A stretch of DNA of 64,000 bases from Sarcina sp034439435 (GCF_034439435.1 NZ_JAPCKJ010000001.1:992001-1056000), one strand, 5' to 3'. Counted from the first letter of the stretch, positions 9,200 to 18,188 are shown. Made by a program: numbers and translations. The notes: generated by a model not told the origin, from the sequence alone.

Positions 9200-11800
9200 T
9201 TATTTTAATTTGTACCAATCTTCTCCAATATTAACATCAACATCTAATGGTACACTTAATTTAATCGTATTTTCCATTTCTTCTTTAAGAAGTTTTTTGA
9301 CAACCTCTAATTCTCCTGGAACAACATTTATTATAAGTTCATCATGTACTTGTAATATTAATCTACTATTTAAGTTTAATTCTCTTATTTTATTATAAAC
9401 ATTTACCATAGCAAGCTTTATTATATCTGCTGCTGTTCCTTGTATTGGAGCATTCATAGCAAGTCTTTCTCCTAAAGCTTTTACTATTTTATTTGAAGCA
9501 TTTACTTCTGGTATGTATCTTCTTCTATTTAACATAGTTAATACATATCCCTTTGTTTTTGCTTCTTCAATAACATTTGAAATATACTCTTGTATTTTAG
9601 GATATCTTTCAAAATATATATCCATGTATTCTTTAGCTTCTTTTCTTGAAATATTTAAATCTTGTGAAAGACTAAAATCACTAATTCCATATACTATACC
9701 AAAGTTTACGGCCTTAGCTCTACTTCTCATTAATGATGTTACTTCCTCAACTGGAACCTTAAATACTTCTGAAGCTGTTTTAGTGTGTATATCTGAGTGG
9801 TGATTAAATGCATTTATCATATTTTCATCCCCTGAAATATGAGCTAGTACTCTAAGTTCTATTTGTGAGTAGTCAGCTGATATTAATAGGTCACCTTCTT
9901 CTTTTGGTATAAATACCTTTCTTATTTCTCTACCCATTTCATATTTTATAGGTATATTTTGAAGGTTAGGCTCTGTTGATGAAAGTCTACCTGTAGTAGT
10001 TACTGTTTGATTAAATGTTGAATGTATAGAGCCATCTGTATCTATAACAGCTTTTAATCCTTCAACATAAGTTGAATATATCTTTGAAAGCTGTCTAAAA
10101 TATGTTATTTTTTCTATTATAGGATGTTTGTCCTTTAGCTTTTCTAAAACTTCTGCATTTGTTGAATACCCAGTTTTAGTTTTCTTTATAACTGGTAAAT
10201 CTAACTTTTCAAATAATATTTTACCTAATTGCTTTGGAGAATTTATGTTAAATTCTTCTTCAGAAAGTTCAAATATCTCCTTTTGAGTCTCCTCTATTTC
10301 TCTTTTGAACTTAATAGATAACTCATCTAAAATATCCTTATTTACTTTAAATCCTATTGATTCCATAGAAGATAAAACTGTTTCTAAAGGAAGCTCCATG
10401 CCATACATTAATTCTTCCATTTTTTCTTCTTCTATTTTTTTCTTTAGAACTAAAGTTAGATCTTTCATAAATGAAATTCCAACTAAATCTTCTTCTCCTT
10501 CTTTTATATTAGGGAATTTTGAAAGATAATTATTTATTAGTGATAAAAGATTATATTCTCCTTTAGATGAATCTATTAAATATGCTGCTAGTTCACAATC
10601 AAAAGCTAATCCTTTAACTTCTATTCCTAATTTTCTTAAAGCAGTTAAAGCATTTTTTATGCTATAGCCATTCTTTAATATCTCTTCATTCTCAAAGAAT
10701 TCCTTAAATAATTTAGTATTGTTTTCTTCCTTAACTAATTCTTTAAAGCTAATTGAATAATTTTTACCATCATAATTAATAAATATTTTATCGATTTCTA
10801 GAGTAGAATACTTTTCTTTATTTAAGTAAGTAAAGTTAATGTATACTTCACCCTTTATATTTTTAAGTAAAGCATCTAATTCTTTACGCTCCTCTATATT
10901 AGTGATTTTAACTTCTATTTCTGGCTCTTCCTCTTCTCCATTTGATAATTTATCTAAGATTGATTTCATTTGAAGCTTTGTGAATAAAGCCTTTAATTCA
11001 TCTTTATTATAGTCATCCTTAGATTTAATCTCATCTAAGTCAAAATCTATAGGAACATTAGTCATAATAGTAGCTAACTTCTTAGAGAATATAGCCTGTT
11101 CACTATATTCAGTTAAATTTTCTTTTAACTTTTTACCACTTATGTTATCTATATTTTCTAAAACGGCCTCTACTGAGCCATACTCTTTAATAAGTTTAAA
11201 TGCTGTTTTTTCTCCGACTCCTGGTACTCCTGGAATATTATCTGACTTATCTCCCATAAGACCTTTAACATCTATAAATTGAGTAGGAGTTACCCCATAT
11301 TCTTCTACCATTCTGTCATAGTTATAAACTTCCACCTCAGAAACACCTTTTTTAGTTATGCACACATTTATATCTTTTGATGCTAATTGAAGTGCATCTT
11401 TATCCCCAGTCATAACATAAACTTCTATTCCTTCATCCTCAGCAAACTTAGCTAAACTTCCTATTATATCATCTGCCTCAAATCCATCTAACTCATATGT
11501 TGTTATTGAAAATAATTTTAGCATTTCCTTAACAATAGGAAACTGCTCTGCTAATTCAGGAGGCATTTTCTTTCTACCAGCCTTATAATCCTCATACTCT
11601 AAATGTCTAAACGTTGGTGCTTTCTTATCAAAAGTACAAACTATATAATCTGGTTTTATATCATCTCTCATTTTGAAAAGCATATTTGTAAAACCATAAA
11701 TGGCATTTGTATGAGTTCCCTCACTATTACTTAATAAGGGCACCGCATAAAAGGCTCTATTTAAAAGACTGTTACCGTCTAATATTAATAATCTTTTCAT
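9200..11800 (-). CDS. polA: DNA polymerase I
   Basis: An 866-residue family A polymerase for Okazaki-fragment processing and repair. The N-terminal 5' nuclease is intact (LILDGNSLLNRAFYA; helix-hairpin-helix DNIPGVPGVGEKTA near residue 195). The middle domain at about 300-450 has the 3'-5' exonuclease fold but lacks the catalytic Asp-x-Glu motif, so proofreading is expected to be lost, as in Bacillus Pol I. Polymerase motifs A (DYSQIELRVLAHIS), B (RSRAKAVNFGIVYG) and C (LQVHDEL) are complete. The ATG follows TTGGAGG. It is first in an operon with coaE. Confidence 0.97.
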   Translation of the reverse strand: MKRLLILDGNSLLNRAFYAVPLLSNSEGTHTNAIYGFTNMLFKMRDDIKPDYIVCTFDKKAPTFRHLEYEDYKAGRKKMPPELAEQFPIVKEMLKLFSITTYELDGFEADDIIGSLAKFAEDEGIEVYVMTGDKDALQLASKDINVCITKKGVSEVEVYNYDRMVEEYGVTPTQFIDVKGLMGDKSDNIPGVPGVGEKTAFKLIKEYGSVEAVLENIDNISGKKLKENLTEYSEQAIFSKKLATIMTNVPIDFDLDEIKSKDDYNKDELKALFTKLQMKSILDKLSNGEEEEPEIEVKITNIEERKELDALLKNIKGEVYINFTYLNKEKYSTLEIDKIFINYDGKNYSISFKELVKEENNTKLFKEFFENEEILKNGYSIKNALTALRKLGIEVKGLAFDCELAAYLIDSSKGEYNLLSLINNYLSKFPNIKEGEEDLVGISFMKDLTLVLKKKIEEEKMEELMYGMELPLETVLSSMESIGFKVNKDILDELSIKFKREIEETQKEIFELSEEEFNINSPKQLGKILFEKLDLPVIKKTKTGYSTNAEVLEKLKDKHPIIEKITYFRQLSKIYSTYVEGLKAVIDTDGSIHSTFNQTVTTTGRLSSTEPNLQNIPIKYEMGREIRKVFIPKEEGDLLISADYSQIELRVLAHISGDENMINAFNHHSDIHTKTASEVFKVPVEEVTSLMRSRAKAVNFGIVYGISDFSLSQDLNISRKEAKEYMDIYFERYPKIQEYISNVIEEAKTKGYVLTMLNRRRYIPEVNASNKIVKALGERLAMNAPIQGTAADIIKLAMVNVYNKIRELNLNSRLILQVHDELIINVVPGELEVVKKLLKEEMENTIKLSVPLDVDVNIGEDWYKLK

Positions 11801-11885
11801 TCTAATCCTCCAATATATTCTATTGATCTAATAAAAAACTTTATCCCCAATAAATTCTACTTCTAATCTATTATATAAAAAGTGG

Positions 11886-11981
11886 TTAAAATAAAATTAT
11901 AAATGGTATGACAAGAATATCTAGATAAATTTTTAATGAAGCCTAGTAATTCTCAGAATATATTTATAATTTTATTTTTAA
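11886..11981. repeat. Long AT-only inverted repeat between glsA and polA
   Basis: Left arm 11886-11904 and right arm 11962-11981 are complementary over 19 bases with one extra A, enclosing 57 bases that hold two smaller palindromes (ATCTAGAT; ATTCTGAGAAT). It fills the 244-base gap between the glsA stop and the polA start. It may act as a weak terminator for glsA or a structured RNA; AT-only arms make chance formation more likely. Confidence 0.45.
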
Positions 11982-12044
11982 AGTTTTTAAACAATCGTCT
12001 CTTTTAATGATTTTTCCCATTAGTTCTAATAATATTAACATACT

Positions 12045-12962
12045 TTAGAAAATACTTAAATCTAATTCTTCAGATAAATCCTTAATTACATGTGTTCCTG
12101 CTATACTATTTCCTTTGTCATCTAAAGAAGGTCCAAAGATTCCTATTCCCATTCTTCTTGGAACGGCAGCCATTATTCCGCCACCAACTCCACTCTTAGC
12201 TGGAATTCCTATATGTACTGCAAATTTACCTGAATCATCATACATACCACAAGTAACCATTATAGTTTTTATTATTCTACATATTTCTCTAGATATTACT
12301 CTTTCTCCGTTCCAAGGTAATACCCCATCATTAGCAAGCATAGCTCCCATTCTTGCTAAATCCTTAGCATTAACCTCTAAAGAACATTGCTTAAAATATA
12401 AATCTAATATATCATCTATATTTCCCTCTATAACTCCGTTACTTTTCATAAAATATGCCAATGCTCTATTTCTATCACCAGTTTCTTTTTCTGATAAATA
12501 AACATCTTCATTTAATTCTATAGTATCGTTTCCTGTTACTTTTCTAGTAAACTCTAAAATTCTATTAAATTTTTCTTCTTCTGTATCCCCTTCTATTAAA
12601 GATGTTGTTAAGATTGCTCCTGAATTAACCATTGGGTTAAAAGGCTTTTTAGAAGGTTTTCTCTCTAAACTTACTATACTATTGAAACTATCTCCAGTTG
12701 GCTCAACACCTACCCTAGAAAACACTCTATCTTTTCCATTATCTAAAATTGCAAGCATTAAAGTTATGACTTTTGATATACTCTGAATAGTAAATTTCTT
12801 CTCATAATCTCCTGCTCCTACCTCTTTTCCATCAAGAGTAACTATATATATACCTAAATCTTCTTTATTTGCTTTTTCTAACTCTGGAATATATGATGCT
12901 AATTTTCCATGTTCTACATACTGTCTATTATTTTCTATTAAACTCTCAAGAAAATTTTTCAC
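12045..12962 (-). CDS. glsA: Glutaminase
   Basis: A 305-residue enzyme that hydrolyses L-glutamine to glutamate and ammonia, of the serine beta-lactamase-like glutaminase family. Seen: the Ser-x-x-Lys motif in IQSISKV (about residues 62-68), FNPMVNSGAI (about 106-115) with the conserved Asn/Ser, and the C-terminal PAKSGVGGGIMA. Full length. The start is GTG with TAAGGAG upstream. Monocistronic. A role in acid tolerance or nitrogen supply is known for the family, not shown here. Confidence 0.95.
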   Translation of the reverse strand: MKNFLESLIENNRQYVEHGKLASYIPELEKANKEDLGIYIVTLDGKEVGAGDYEKKFTIQSISKVITLMLAILDNGKDRVFSRVGVEPTGDSFNSIVSLERKPSKKPFNPMVNSGAILTTSLIEGDTEEEKFNRILEFTRKVTGNDTIELNEDVYLSEKETGDRNRALAYFMKSNGVIEGNIDDILDLYFKQCSLEVNAKDLARMGAMLANDGVLPWNGERVISREICRIIKTIMVTCGMYDDSGKFAVHIGIPAKSGVGGGIMAAVPRRMGIGIFGPSLDDKGNSIAGTHVIKDLSEELDLSIF

Positions 12963-13147
12963 TTTAGTTCGCTCCTTAGTCTAAAATTTATAGTGTAATA
13001 ACTTAATAATTAATATATAAACATTATAACATTTTAAACTAATTATTATAAATTTTTTCATATACTTTTGATACTTATCTCTAATATAATAAAAAACTTT
13101 AACAACTTATTTTTTTCCTAGTTAAATAACTCATATCTTAAGCAACT

Positions 13148-13176
13148 TTTATTAAACCTCACTCATAGAATATAAT
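13148..13176 (+). promoter_or_regulatory. Putative sigma-A promoter for the 13200 gene
   Basis: TTTATT, 17 bases, TATAAT. The -10 is perfect but the -35 is poor. It is the only good candidate in the 237-base gap between glsA and this divergent gene. Confidence 0.4.
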
Positions 13177-13199
13177 AAAAAGCTTTGAGGTTTGTTATT

Positions 13200-13715
13200 A
13201 TGAATATAAATAATCTTAATATACTAATGGAATATTTAAACACTGTTCCAATGAAAGAATATAAAAAAAATCTTACTTTTTTAGGTGAAGGAATTGCAAG
13301 AAAAGTTTTTGCTTTAAATAAAAATTTAGTTATAAAGGTAGCTAAAAATGAAGATGGCTTACACCAAAACTTTGTTGAAGCATATGTTTTCAAAAATGCT
13401 CCTTATAAGCTTAAACGCTATTTATGTCCGGTATTACTTTATGATAAAAGAATTCTAATCATGCCTAGGGCAGAAATTTTTCCCTATGTAAAAAGAAACT
13501 CTTTTGTTGATTTAAAGGAATTAAGAGAAGAAGACTCTGTTGAAGATGATATAAGTACACTTGGAGATAAATATTTTCTTTTTAAAGAAGACTTATATGT
13601 CCATAGTTCTTGGGGAATTGTAGATGATAATTATTATTTAATTGATTATGGCTGTACTTCTGAAGATGGAGACCTATATTATTACTCTCTTATGAAAATA
13701 AAAGGACTTTTATAA
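13200..13715 (+). CDS. Kinase-fold protein, degenerate
   Basis: A 171-residue protein with the N-lobe of a protein kinase: glycine loop FLGEGIARKVF (residues 27-37) and VIKVAK with Lys46. Near the end WGIVDDNYYLIDYG resembles a catalytic-loop and metal-Asp region, but HRD and DFG are lost. The ATG at 13200 follows GAGG by 9 bases; a TTG five codons earlier overlaps that site and is rejected. It shares the FLGEG...VF glycine loop with the protein at 5984-6586. Function is unknown; a pseudokinase or a small-molecule kinase are both possible. Confidence 0.65.
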   Translation: MNINNLNILMEYLNTVPMKEYKKNLTFLGEGIARKVFALNKNLVIKVAKNEDGLHQNFVEAYVFKNAPYKLKRYLCPVLLYDKRILIMPRAEIFPYVKRNSFVDLKELREEDSVEDDISTLGDKYFLFKEDLYVHSSWGIVDDNYYLIDYGCTSEDGDLYYYSLMKIKGLL

Positions 13716-13734
13716 AATAATATTTCTTACTCAA

Positions 13735-13763
13735 TTGTTTTATAATTTTTAGTGCATTATAAT
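13735..13763 (+). promoter_or_regulatory. Sigma-A-type promoter for the aminopeptidase gene
   Basis: TTGTTT (13735-13740), 17 bases, TATAAT (13758-13763), 34 bases before the start codon. Confidence 0.65.
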
Positions 13764-13797
13764 AATAGTAAGAATTTGTAAAGAAAGGTCTGATATT

Positions 13798-15033
13798 ATG
13801 AACACATTTGAAAGTATGTTAGAGAATTATGCAAAACTAGCTACTCACATAGGAGTAAATGTCCAAGAAGGGCAAACCCTTGTTATATCTTCTCCTGTAG
13901 AATGTGTAGATTTCACAAGAATGCTTGTTAAATCTGCTTATGAAAAAGGAGCAAAAGATGTTGTTGTTCAATGGAATGATGAAATATGTGGTAAGCTAAA
14001 ATACGAGTACTCTCCCTTAGAAGTTTTTGAAAGCTTTCCTGATTGGATGAAAGAATCAAGGCTAAGCTATGCTAAAGAAGGAGCTTGTTTCTTAAATATA
14101 TCTGCCTCTGATCCAGAACTTTTAAAAAATATAGATCCCTCTAAAATAGCAGCTTTTAGAAAATCTTCAAGCACAGCTTTAAGAGAATTCAGTGAACTTT
14201 TAATGAGCAATAAAAACGCTTGGTCAATAGTATCTATTCCAACTAAAGCTTGGGCTAAAAAAGTTTTCCCTGATCTATCAGAAAAAGAAGCTGTAGATAA
14301 ATTATGGAATGAAATTTTCAAAATAGTTAGAGTTGATAAATCTAATCCTGTTGAAGCTTGGAATAAACATAAAGAAACTTTAAAGTACCATATGGATTAT
14401 TTAAATAAAAAGAATTTAAAATCTCTTCATTTTGAAAATTCACTTGGAACTGATTTAACTATAGAATTACCTGAAAATCATCTTTGGGCTGGCGGAGCTG
14501 AATATACTCAAGGCGGAGTTGAATTCATAGCTAATATGCCTACTGAAGAAGTATTCTCTATGCCTTCTAAATTTGGAGTTAATGGAACAGTATTTAGTTC
14601 TAAACCTTTAAACTATGGTGGAAACTTAATTGATAACTTCTCAGTTACTTTTAAAGACGGAAAAGTTGTTGATTTCTCAGCTGAAGAAGGATATGAAACT
14701 TTAAAACACCTTTTAGATACTGATGAAGGAGCTAAATATTTAGGAGAAGTTGCTCTTGTTCCTTATGATTCTCCTATATCAAACTCAGGAATAATCTTCT
14801 TCAACACTCTATATGATGAAAATGCATCATGTCATCTAGCTTTTGGTAAAGCATATTCTCTTTGCTTAAAAAATGGAGAAAACATGACTAATGAAGAACT
14901 TGAAAAAGCAGGTGCTAATGACTCACTAACTCATGTAGACTTTATGATAGGCACTAAAGACTTAAAAATCACAGGTTTAACTCATGATAATGTTGAAGTT
15001 CCTGTATTCAAAAATGGTAACTGGGCATTTTAA
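13798..15033 (+). CDS. Aminopeptidase, M29 family
   Basis: A 411-residue metallo-aminopeptidase of the AmpS/AmpT/PepS family (M29), which removes N-terminal residues from peptides in the cytoplasm using two metal ions. Expected ligand regions are all visible: MPTEEVFSMP (about 248-257), the CHLAFGKAY histidine (about 343) and THVDFMIG (about 377-384). Full length. AAAGG precedes the ATG. It is monocistronic on the plus strand, with its own promoter and strong terminator. Confidence 0.94.
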   Translation: MNTFESMLENYAKLATHIGVNVQEGQTLVISSPVECVDFTRMLVKSAYEKGAKDVVVQWNDEICGKLKYEYSPLEVFESFPDWMKESRLSYAKEGACFLNISASDPELLKNIDPSKIAAFRKSSSTALREFSELLMSNKNAWSIVSIPTKAWAKKVFPDLSEKEAVDKLWNEIFKIVRVDKSNPVEAWNKHKETLKYHMDYLNKKNLKSLHFENSLGTDLTIELPENHLWAGGAEYTQGGVEFIANMPTEEVFSMPSKFGVNGTVFSSKPLNYGGNLIDNFSVTFKDGKVVDFSAEEGYETLKHLLDTDEGAKYLGEVALVPYDSPISNSGIIFFNTLYDENASCHLAFGKAYSLCLKNGENMTNEELEKAGANDSLTHVDFMIGTKDLKITGLTHDNVEVPVFKNGNWAF

Positions 15034-15050
15034 GTAAATTTTTTAAATAA

Positions 15051-15097
15051 AAAGCAGAGAGTAGTTTATTTAACTTCATAAACTACCCTCTGCTTTT
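15051..15097 (+). terminator. Intrinsic terminator of the aminopeptidase gene
   Basis: GC-containing stem with outer arms AAAGCAGAG and CTCTGCTTT, then a TTTTTTT run on the plus strand. Confidence 0.9.
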
Positions 15098-15127
15098 TTT
15101 GTATATTTAAGTATTCTATCTACATAA

Positions 15128-15160
15128 AAAATCTCTAAAGGAATATCCTTTAGAGATTTT
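15128..15160 (-). terminator. Intrinsic terminator of the NAGPA-like/surface protein operon
   Basis: Hairpin with arms AAATCTCTAAAGGA and TCCTTTAGAGATTT, followed by TTTTTTA on the minus strand. Confidence 0.88.
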
Positions 15161-15180
15161 AAATTGTTTATAATAAACTT

Positions 15181-16230
15181 TTATTTATTTCCTTTAGAAT
15201 CAAAGTATATTCTATGAAGTTTTTTTCCATTTACAATTGTTGCAAATCCATTAGAATACATTTGTAAGAATTCACCTTCATATTTATACTCTTTTCCGTT
15301 CTTAATATCTTTAACTAAATTTTGACTTGATTCTAAAACATATATTTCTCCATCTTCACCTATATATATGTCTTTTAAATCTAAGGTCTGTTCTAAAGGT
15401 ATCTTATTCCAACTATCAATTGGCTTTTCAACATCACCATAAACTATCTTAAATACCTTGTCCTCTTTCACTTCACCAAAGTACACATTTCCAGTTTCAT
15501 CAACCCCTAAAAGTCTAACTTTATATGATGGATTAATACCTAACTTTTTATTTGGTTGTGTAAGATATATTCCAGATCCCTTTTCACTATCATATACCAA
15601 TCTATCTGCTCTTGGCATTATTTCAATATTTCCTGGTGTTTCTGTTACTAAACTTACATCAGTTACATCATCATTGTTATCTATTCTCTTAACTATAGAT
15701 TCTTTTGTATCCTCATTAGTAAACTTAATATATATAACTCCGGTCTTAGTCGATGCCGTTATTTCACTAACTTTATAAGCTGAGTTTACATTTCCAATTT
15801 CAATTTTCTTAGTTTTATTGGTATCCACATCAACAGAATATAAATTTACTGTATTATGTCTATTATTATCTTTAGTAGCTGTAGTTACAAGCAATCTATT
15901 TCTATCTCTAAGCCAAGTATAATATGATGCTTTTTCGTTTTCTAAATCCACATTAACTTCTTCTTCTTTAATTGTATCAAATACCTTAAGATCTTGATTT
16001 TTATTAAAATATGCTACATATTCTCCATCATAAGATATTTTCTTATCTAACATATCACTTGGTAACTTTACATCCTTATTTTCCTTTGTATGCTGACTAG
16101 CTATATCTATTGCTTTTACATTTACATTAGAATTCAACTTAAAGTAAAATTTATCAAAAACAAATAAAACCAAGCATTGTAAAATTATAGACAAAAGTCC
16201 CCACTTTATAAACAGCTTCAATTTATTCAT
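15181..16230 (-). CDS. Membrane-anchored extracellular protein, function unknown
   Basis: A 349-residue protein with one N-terminal membrane segment (about residues 8-28) and an outside domain rich in short beta-strand repeats, of the kind seen in WD40/TolB-like propellers (YDGEYVAYFNKNQDLKVFD, LRDRNRLLVTTA, EDGEIYVLES). No catalytic motif is recognised. It starts 14 bases after the NAGPA-like gene, so the two are co-transcribed and probably act together at the cell surface. The ATG follows AAAGGAG. Confidence 0.8.
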   Translation of the reverse strand: MNKLKLFIKWGLLSIILQCLVLFVFDKFYFKLNSNVNVKAIDIASQHTKENKDVKLPSDMLDKKISYDGEYVAYFNKNQDLKVFDTIKEEEVNVDLENEKASYYTWLRDRNRLLVTTATKDNNRHNTVNLYSVDVDTNKTKKIEIGNVNSAYKVSEITASTKTGVIYIKFTNEDTKESIVKRIDNNDDVTDVSLVTETPGNIEIMPRADRLVYDSEKGSGIYLTQPNKKLGINPSYKVRLLGVDETGNVYFGEVKEDKVFKIVYGDVEKPIDSWNKIPLEQTLDLKDIYIGEDGEIYVLESSQNLVKDIKNGKEYKYEGEFLQMYSNGFATIVNGKKLHRIYFDSKGNK

Positions 16231-16244
16231 AAAACTCTCCTTTG

Positions 16245-17249
16245 TTATTTTACTATCACAGCTGAAGGAATAGATCTTTCCCCTACATTAGATGCTGGAT
16301 TATTTACAAGTTTTCCATTTAAATACATTGTGGTTGATTTACCACCATCAAGGTTTATAGCCGTAACAACATCACAAGTATTTAACAATACCTCTTGCAA
16401 TTCTTTTAAAGTTGCTCCACCACTTGTTAAGCTTCTACCGTCAATAACTAACATTACTATTGCTCCATCGGCTCTTTGTCCAATAGCTGTTCTTGGTGCA
16501 ACTCCCCATCCGCCATCACCTTTCATAGGTGTAGGTTCTCCATCTTTGACTAAAACTGGTCCAAAGCTTACAGCTTCTTGGACATCTAATTCCTTAAGAT
16601 CATTTACTGAATACATGCCAGCAATCATTTTTCCTGATTTAGTTATTCCGACTAGCTCAATTTTTTTATCATCTGGAACATCTTTATATACAACTTTACC
16701 TTCAGACATAACTATACCTGCTGGAGTTCCTCCATTACCAGTCCACTGTGCTGTACTAGATTTATCCGTAAAGGCTCCTCCATTTATAGCTGCAACAGCA
16801 TTATTTTCTTTTGCTATTTCTGAAGTAGTTTGTCCTTCTTGTCCAAGATATTTTGAAACCCCTATTTTTACTCTAGTAGGATCTTTTACTACAATATAGT
16901 ATCCACTATATTTAAAGTTATCAAAAGAGTATAATTCTATACTATTATCATGTTTAGTTGGCAGATTAACACTTGTTTTAGCATTTTTATAACTTGCACT
17001 TGTCTCTTCAACATTAGAGTTTAATATCTCGTTAATTTTTTCATTTGATAAAAATGTAGTTGCCATCCATTGATGGCTAAAACTTGTCATGGCTGCCCCT
17101 ACATATGTTCTCTTAGCATTTTGAAACGGTCCATATAAAAGTATAAAAGGTGCTGTAATAGCAGTAAAGATTAATTCAAAAGCAATAAACATTGCTAAGG
17201 TCTTCCACTTCTTTTTACTTCTCCTCTTTTTTCTATTATCTTTCCCCAT
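16245..17249 (-). CDS. Phosphodiester glycosidase (NAGPA domain) family membrane protein
   Basis: A 334-residue protein with a basic N-terminus, one membrane segment (about 17-38) and a C-terminal NAGPA/DUF2233 domain (about 140-334). Domain landmarks are AAINGGAFTD, GGTPAGIVM, APRTAIGQ, VIDGRS and INLDGGKSTTMYLNG, a full conserved series. The family cleaves sugar phosphodiesters, as in the mammalian uncovering enzyme; in Firmicutes the substrate is likely a cell-envelope or exopolysaccharide phosphodiester. AAGGAGG precedes the ATG. It is the first gene of a two-gene operon. Confidence 0.9.
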   Translation of the reverse strand: MGKDNRKKRRSKKKWKTLAMFIAFELIFTAITAPFILLYGPFQNAKRTYVGAAMTSFSHQWMATTFLSNEKINEILNSNVEETSASYKNAKTSVNLPTKHDNSIELYSFDNFKYSGYYIVVKDPTRVKIGVSKYLGQEGQTTSEIAKENNAVAAINGGAFTDKSSTAQWTGNGGTPAGIVMSEGKVVYKDVPDDKKIELVGITKSGKMIAGMYSVNDLKELDVQEAVSFGPVLVKDGEPTPMKGDGGWGVAPRTAIGQRADGAIVMLVIDGRSLTSGGATLKELQEVLLNTCDVVTAINLDGGKSTTMYLNGKLVNNPASNVGERSIPSAVIVK

Positions 17250-17429
17250 TGCTCCTCCTTAATTTAAAATAATCCATTTTCATTTGTAACCAAAACCAAT
17301 TTACCCGTACACTTTGTTCTTTTTTACAGTATCACTTATCCATTATACATTATTTTTTATACAATATTATTACAAAGTTTTATCTTTATACAAATTTCTC
17401 TACTAAATTTTCATATTTTTTTAAAATAA

Positions 17430-17456
17430 AAAGCTCATGAACCTTCCATAAGCTTT
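17430..17456 (-). terminator. Intrinsic terminator after the 26-codon ORF
   Basis: Arms AAAGCTCATG (17430-17439) and CATAAGCTTT (17447-17456) with one G-U pair; on the minus strand TTTTTATTTT follows. It lies 22 bases past the stop of the small ORF. Confidence 0.75.
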
Positions 17457-17478
17457 CAAAATTACAATATATTCCATT

Positions 17479-17559
17479 TTATAAATTAAATTTTCTTTCA
17501 TCATATCCTAAGAACAAAACAAAAAATATAACTTGTATAACCTCAAATATCTTCTTCAT
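17479..17559 (-). CDS. Possible 26-residue hydrophobic small protein
   Basis: ATG at 17559 with a GGAG site nine bases upstream, 26 codons, stop TAA, then a hairpin terminator. The peptide begins MKKIFEVIQVIFFVLF and ends with a charged tail, GYDERKFNL, so it could be a single short membrane helix. I do not recognise it. Good ribosome site, ATG and nearby terminator together argue for a real gene, but at this length chance cannot be excluded. It could be a membrane-active peptide, a type I toxin or a signal precursor. A 12-bp hairpin lies in its presumed leader. Confidence 0.5.
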   Translation of the reverse strand: MKKIFEVIQVIFFVLFLGYDERKFNL

Positions 17560-17628
17560 TTGTTTCAACTCCTTTTAATATCTTACAAAATAATTATATA
17601 TTTATTAGATATGTAATCATATTTTTCT

Positions 17629-17659
17629 AGATTACAAATTACTTTCAAATTTGTAATCT
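17629..17659. repeat. Perfect 12-bp hairpin upstream of the 26-codon ORF
   Basis: Arms AGATTACAAATT (17629-17640) and AATTTGTAATCT (17648-17659) with a 7-base loop, 70 bases upstream of the small ORF start. No U-tract follows on either strand. It could be a leader structure or an operator. Confidence 0.5.
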
Positions 17660-17761
17660 CCTCTATTAGATATATCCAATAAACTCAAATTAATACTGTA
17701 AGATAAAAGGCAATTAGGAAATAAATAACTAGTGTATTTTTTATATTTTTTTGTAAAATAA

Positions 17762-17791
17762 AAAACACTAGGTTATTTACCTAAGTGTTTT
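17762..17791 (-). terminator. Intrinsic terminator of rnpB
   Basis: Hairpin with arms AAAACACTAGGT and ACCTAAGTGTTTT (one bulge), then TTTTTTATTTT on the minus strand, six bases after the RNase P RNA 3' end. Confidence 0.85.
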
Positions 17792-17796
17792 CAAAA

Positions 17797-18146
17797 TACG
17801 AGATAAGTCTATAAGCCGAGTTCTGTATTCGACAATCATCTATCTAGGCCTACCGTTGCCGATAGGCTCAAGCGACACACCCGAGGACGGGACGGGCAGC
17901 CCCTATATGTCCTCCTATTTGGTCTTGCTCCGAATGGGGTTTACATAGCAGTATAGTCACCTATACACTGGTGAGCTCTTACCTCACCTTTCCACCCTTA
18001 CCTAGATAAATCTAGGCGGTTTATTTCTGTTGCACTATCCTTAGAGTCACCTCCACTGGACGTTATCCAGCATCCTGCCCTATGGAGCTCGGACTTTCCT
18101 CTCCTAGTTCTAAGACTAGCAGCGATTGTCTGGCTTACTCGCAAGA
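17797..18146 (-). ncRNA. rnpB: RNase P RNA, bacterial class A
   Basis: Catalytic RNA that matures tRNA 5' ends. Universally conserved segments are present in order on the minus strand: GAGGAAAGTCCGAGCTC, GGATAGTGCAACAGAAA, AAGGGTGGAAAGGTGAGGTA and, near the 3' end, ACAGAACTCGGCTTATAG. The closing helix P1 pairs GCGAGTAAG with CTTATCTCGT. Ends are set by this helix and are good to a few bases. Confidence 0.97.
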
Positions 18147-18149
18147 TTA

Positions 18150-18178
18150 ATATTAACATATAAAATTATTTTTTTCAA
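18150..18178 (-). promoter_or_regulatory. Promoter of rnpB
   Basis: On the minus strand TTGAAA (18178-18173), 17 bases, TAATAT (18155-18150), placing the start of transcription at the expected RNase P RNA 5' end. Confidence 0.65.
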
Positions 18179-18188
18179 ATTATTTTTT

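Noticed and set aside
12115..12501. Open frame of 128 codons on the plus strand
   Set aside because: Antisense shadow of glsA with no ribosome site; similar shadows in trig-like repeats of sense codons occur opposite the NAGPA-like, DUF4342 and prmA genes.
16330..16899. 189-codon plus-strand frame
   Set aside because: Lies entirely opposite the well-supported NAGPA-like gene, is rich in Pro/Ser/Thr as expected of an antisense frame, and has no start signals.
17693..17705. TACTGTAAGAT as a third copy of the dispersed repeat
   Set aside because: Only about ten bases match and the flanking arms are absent.
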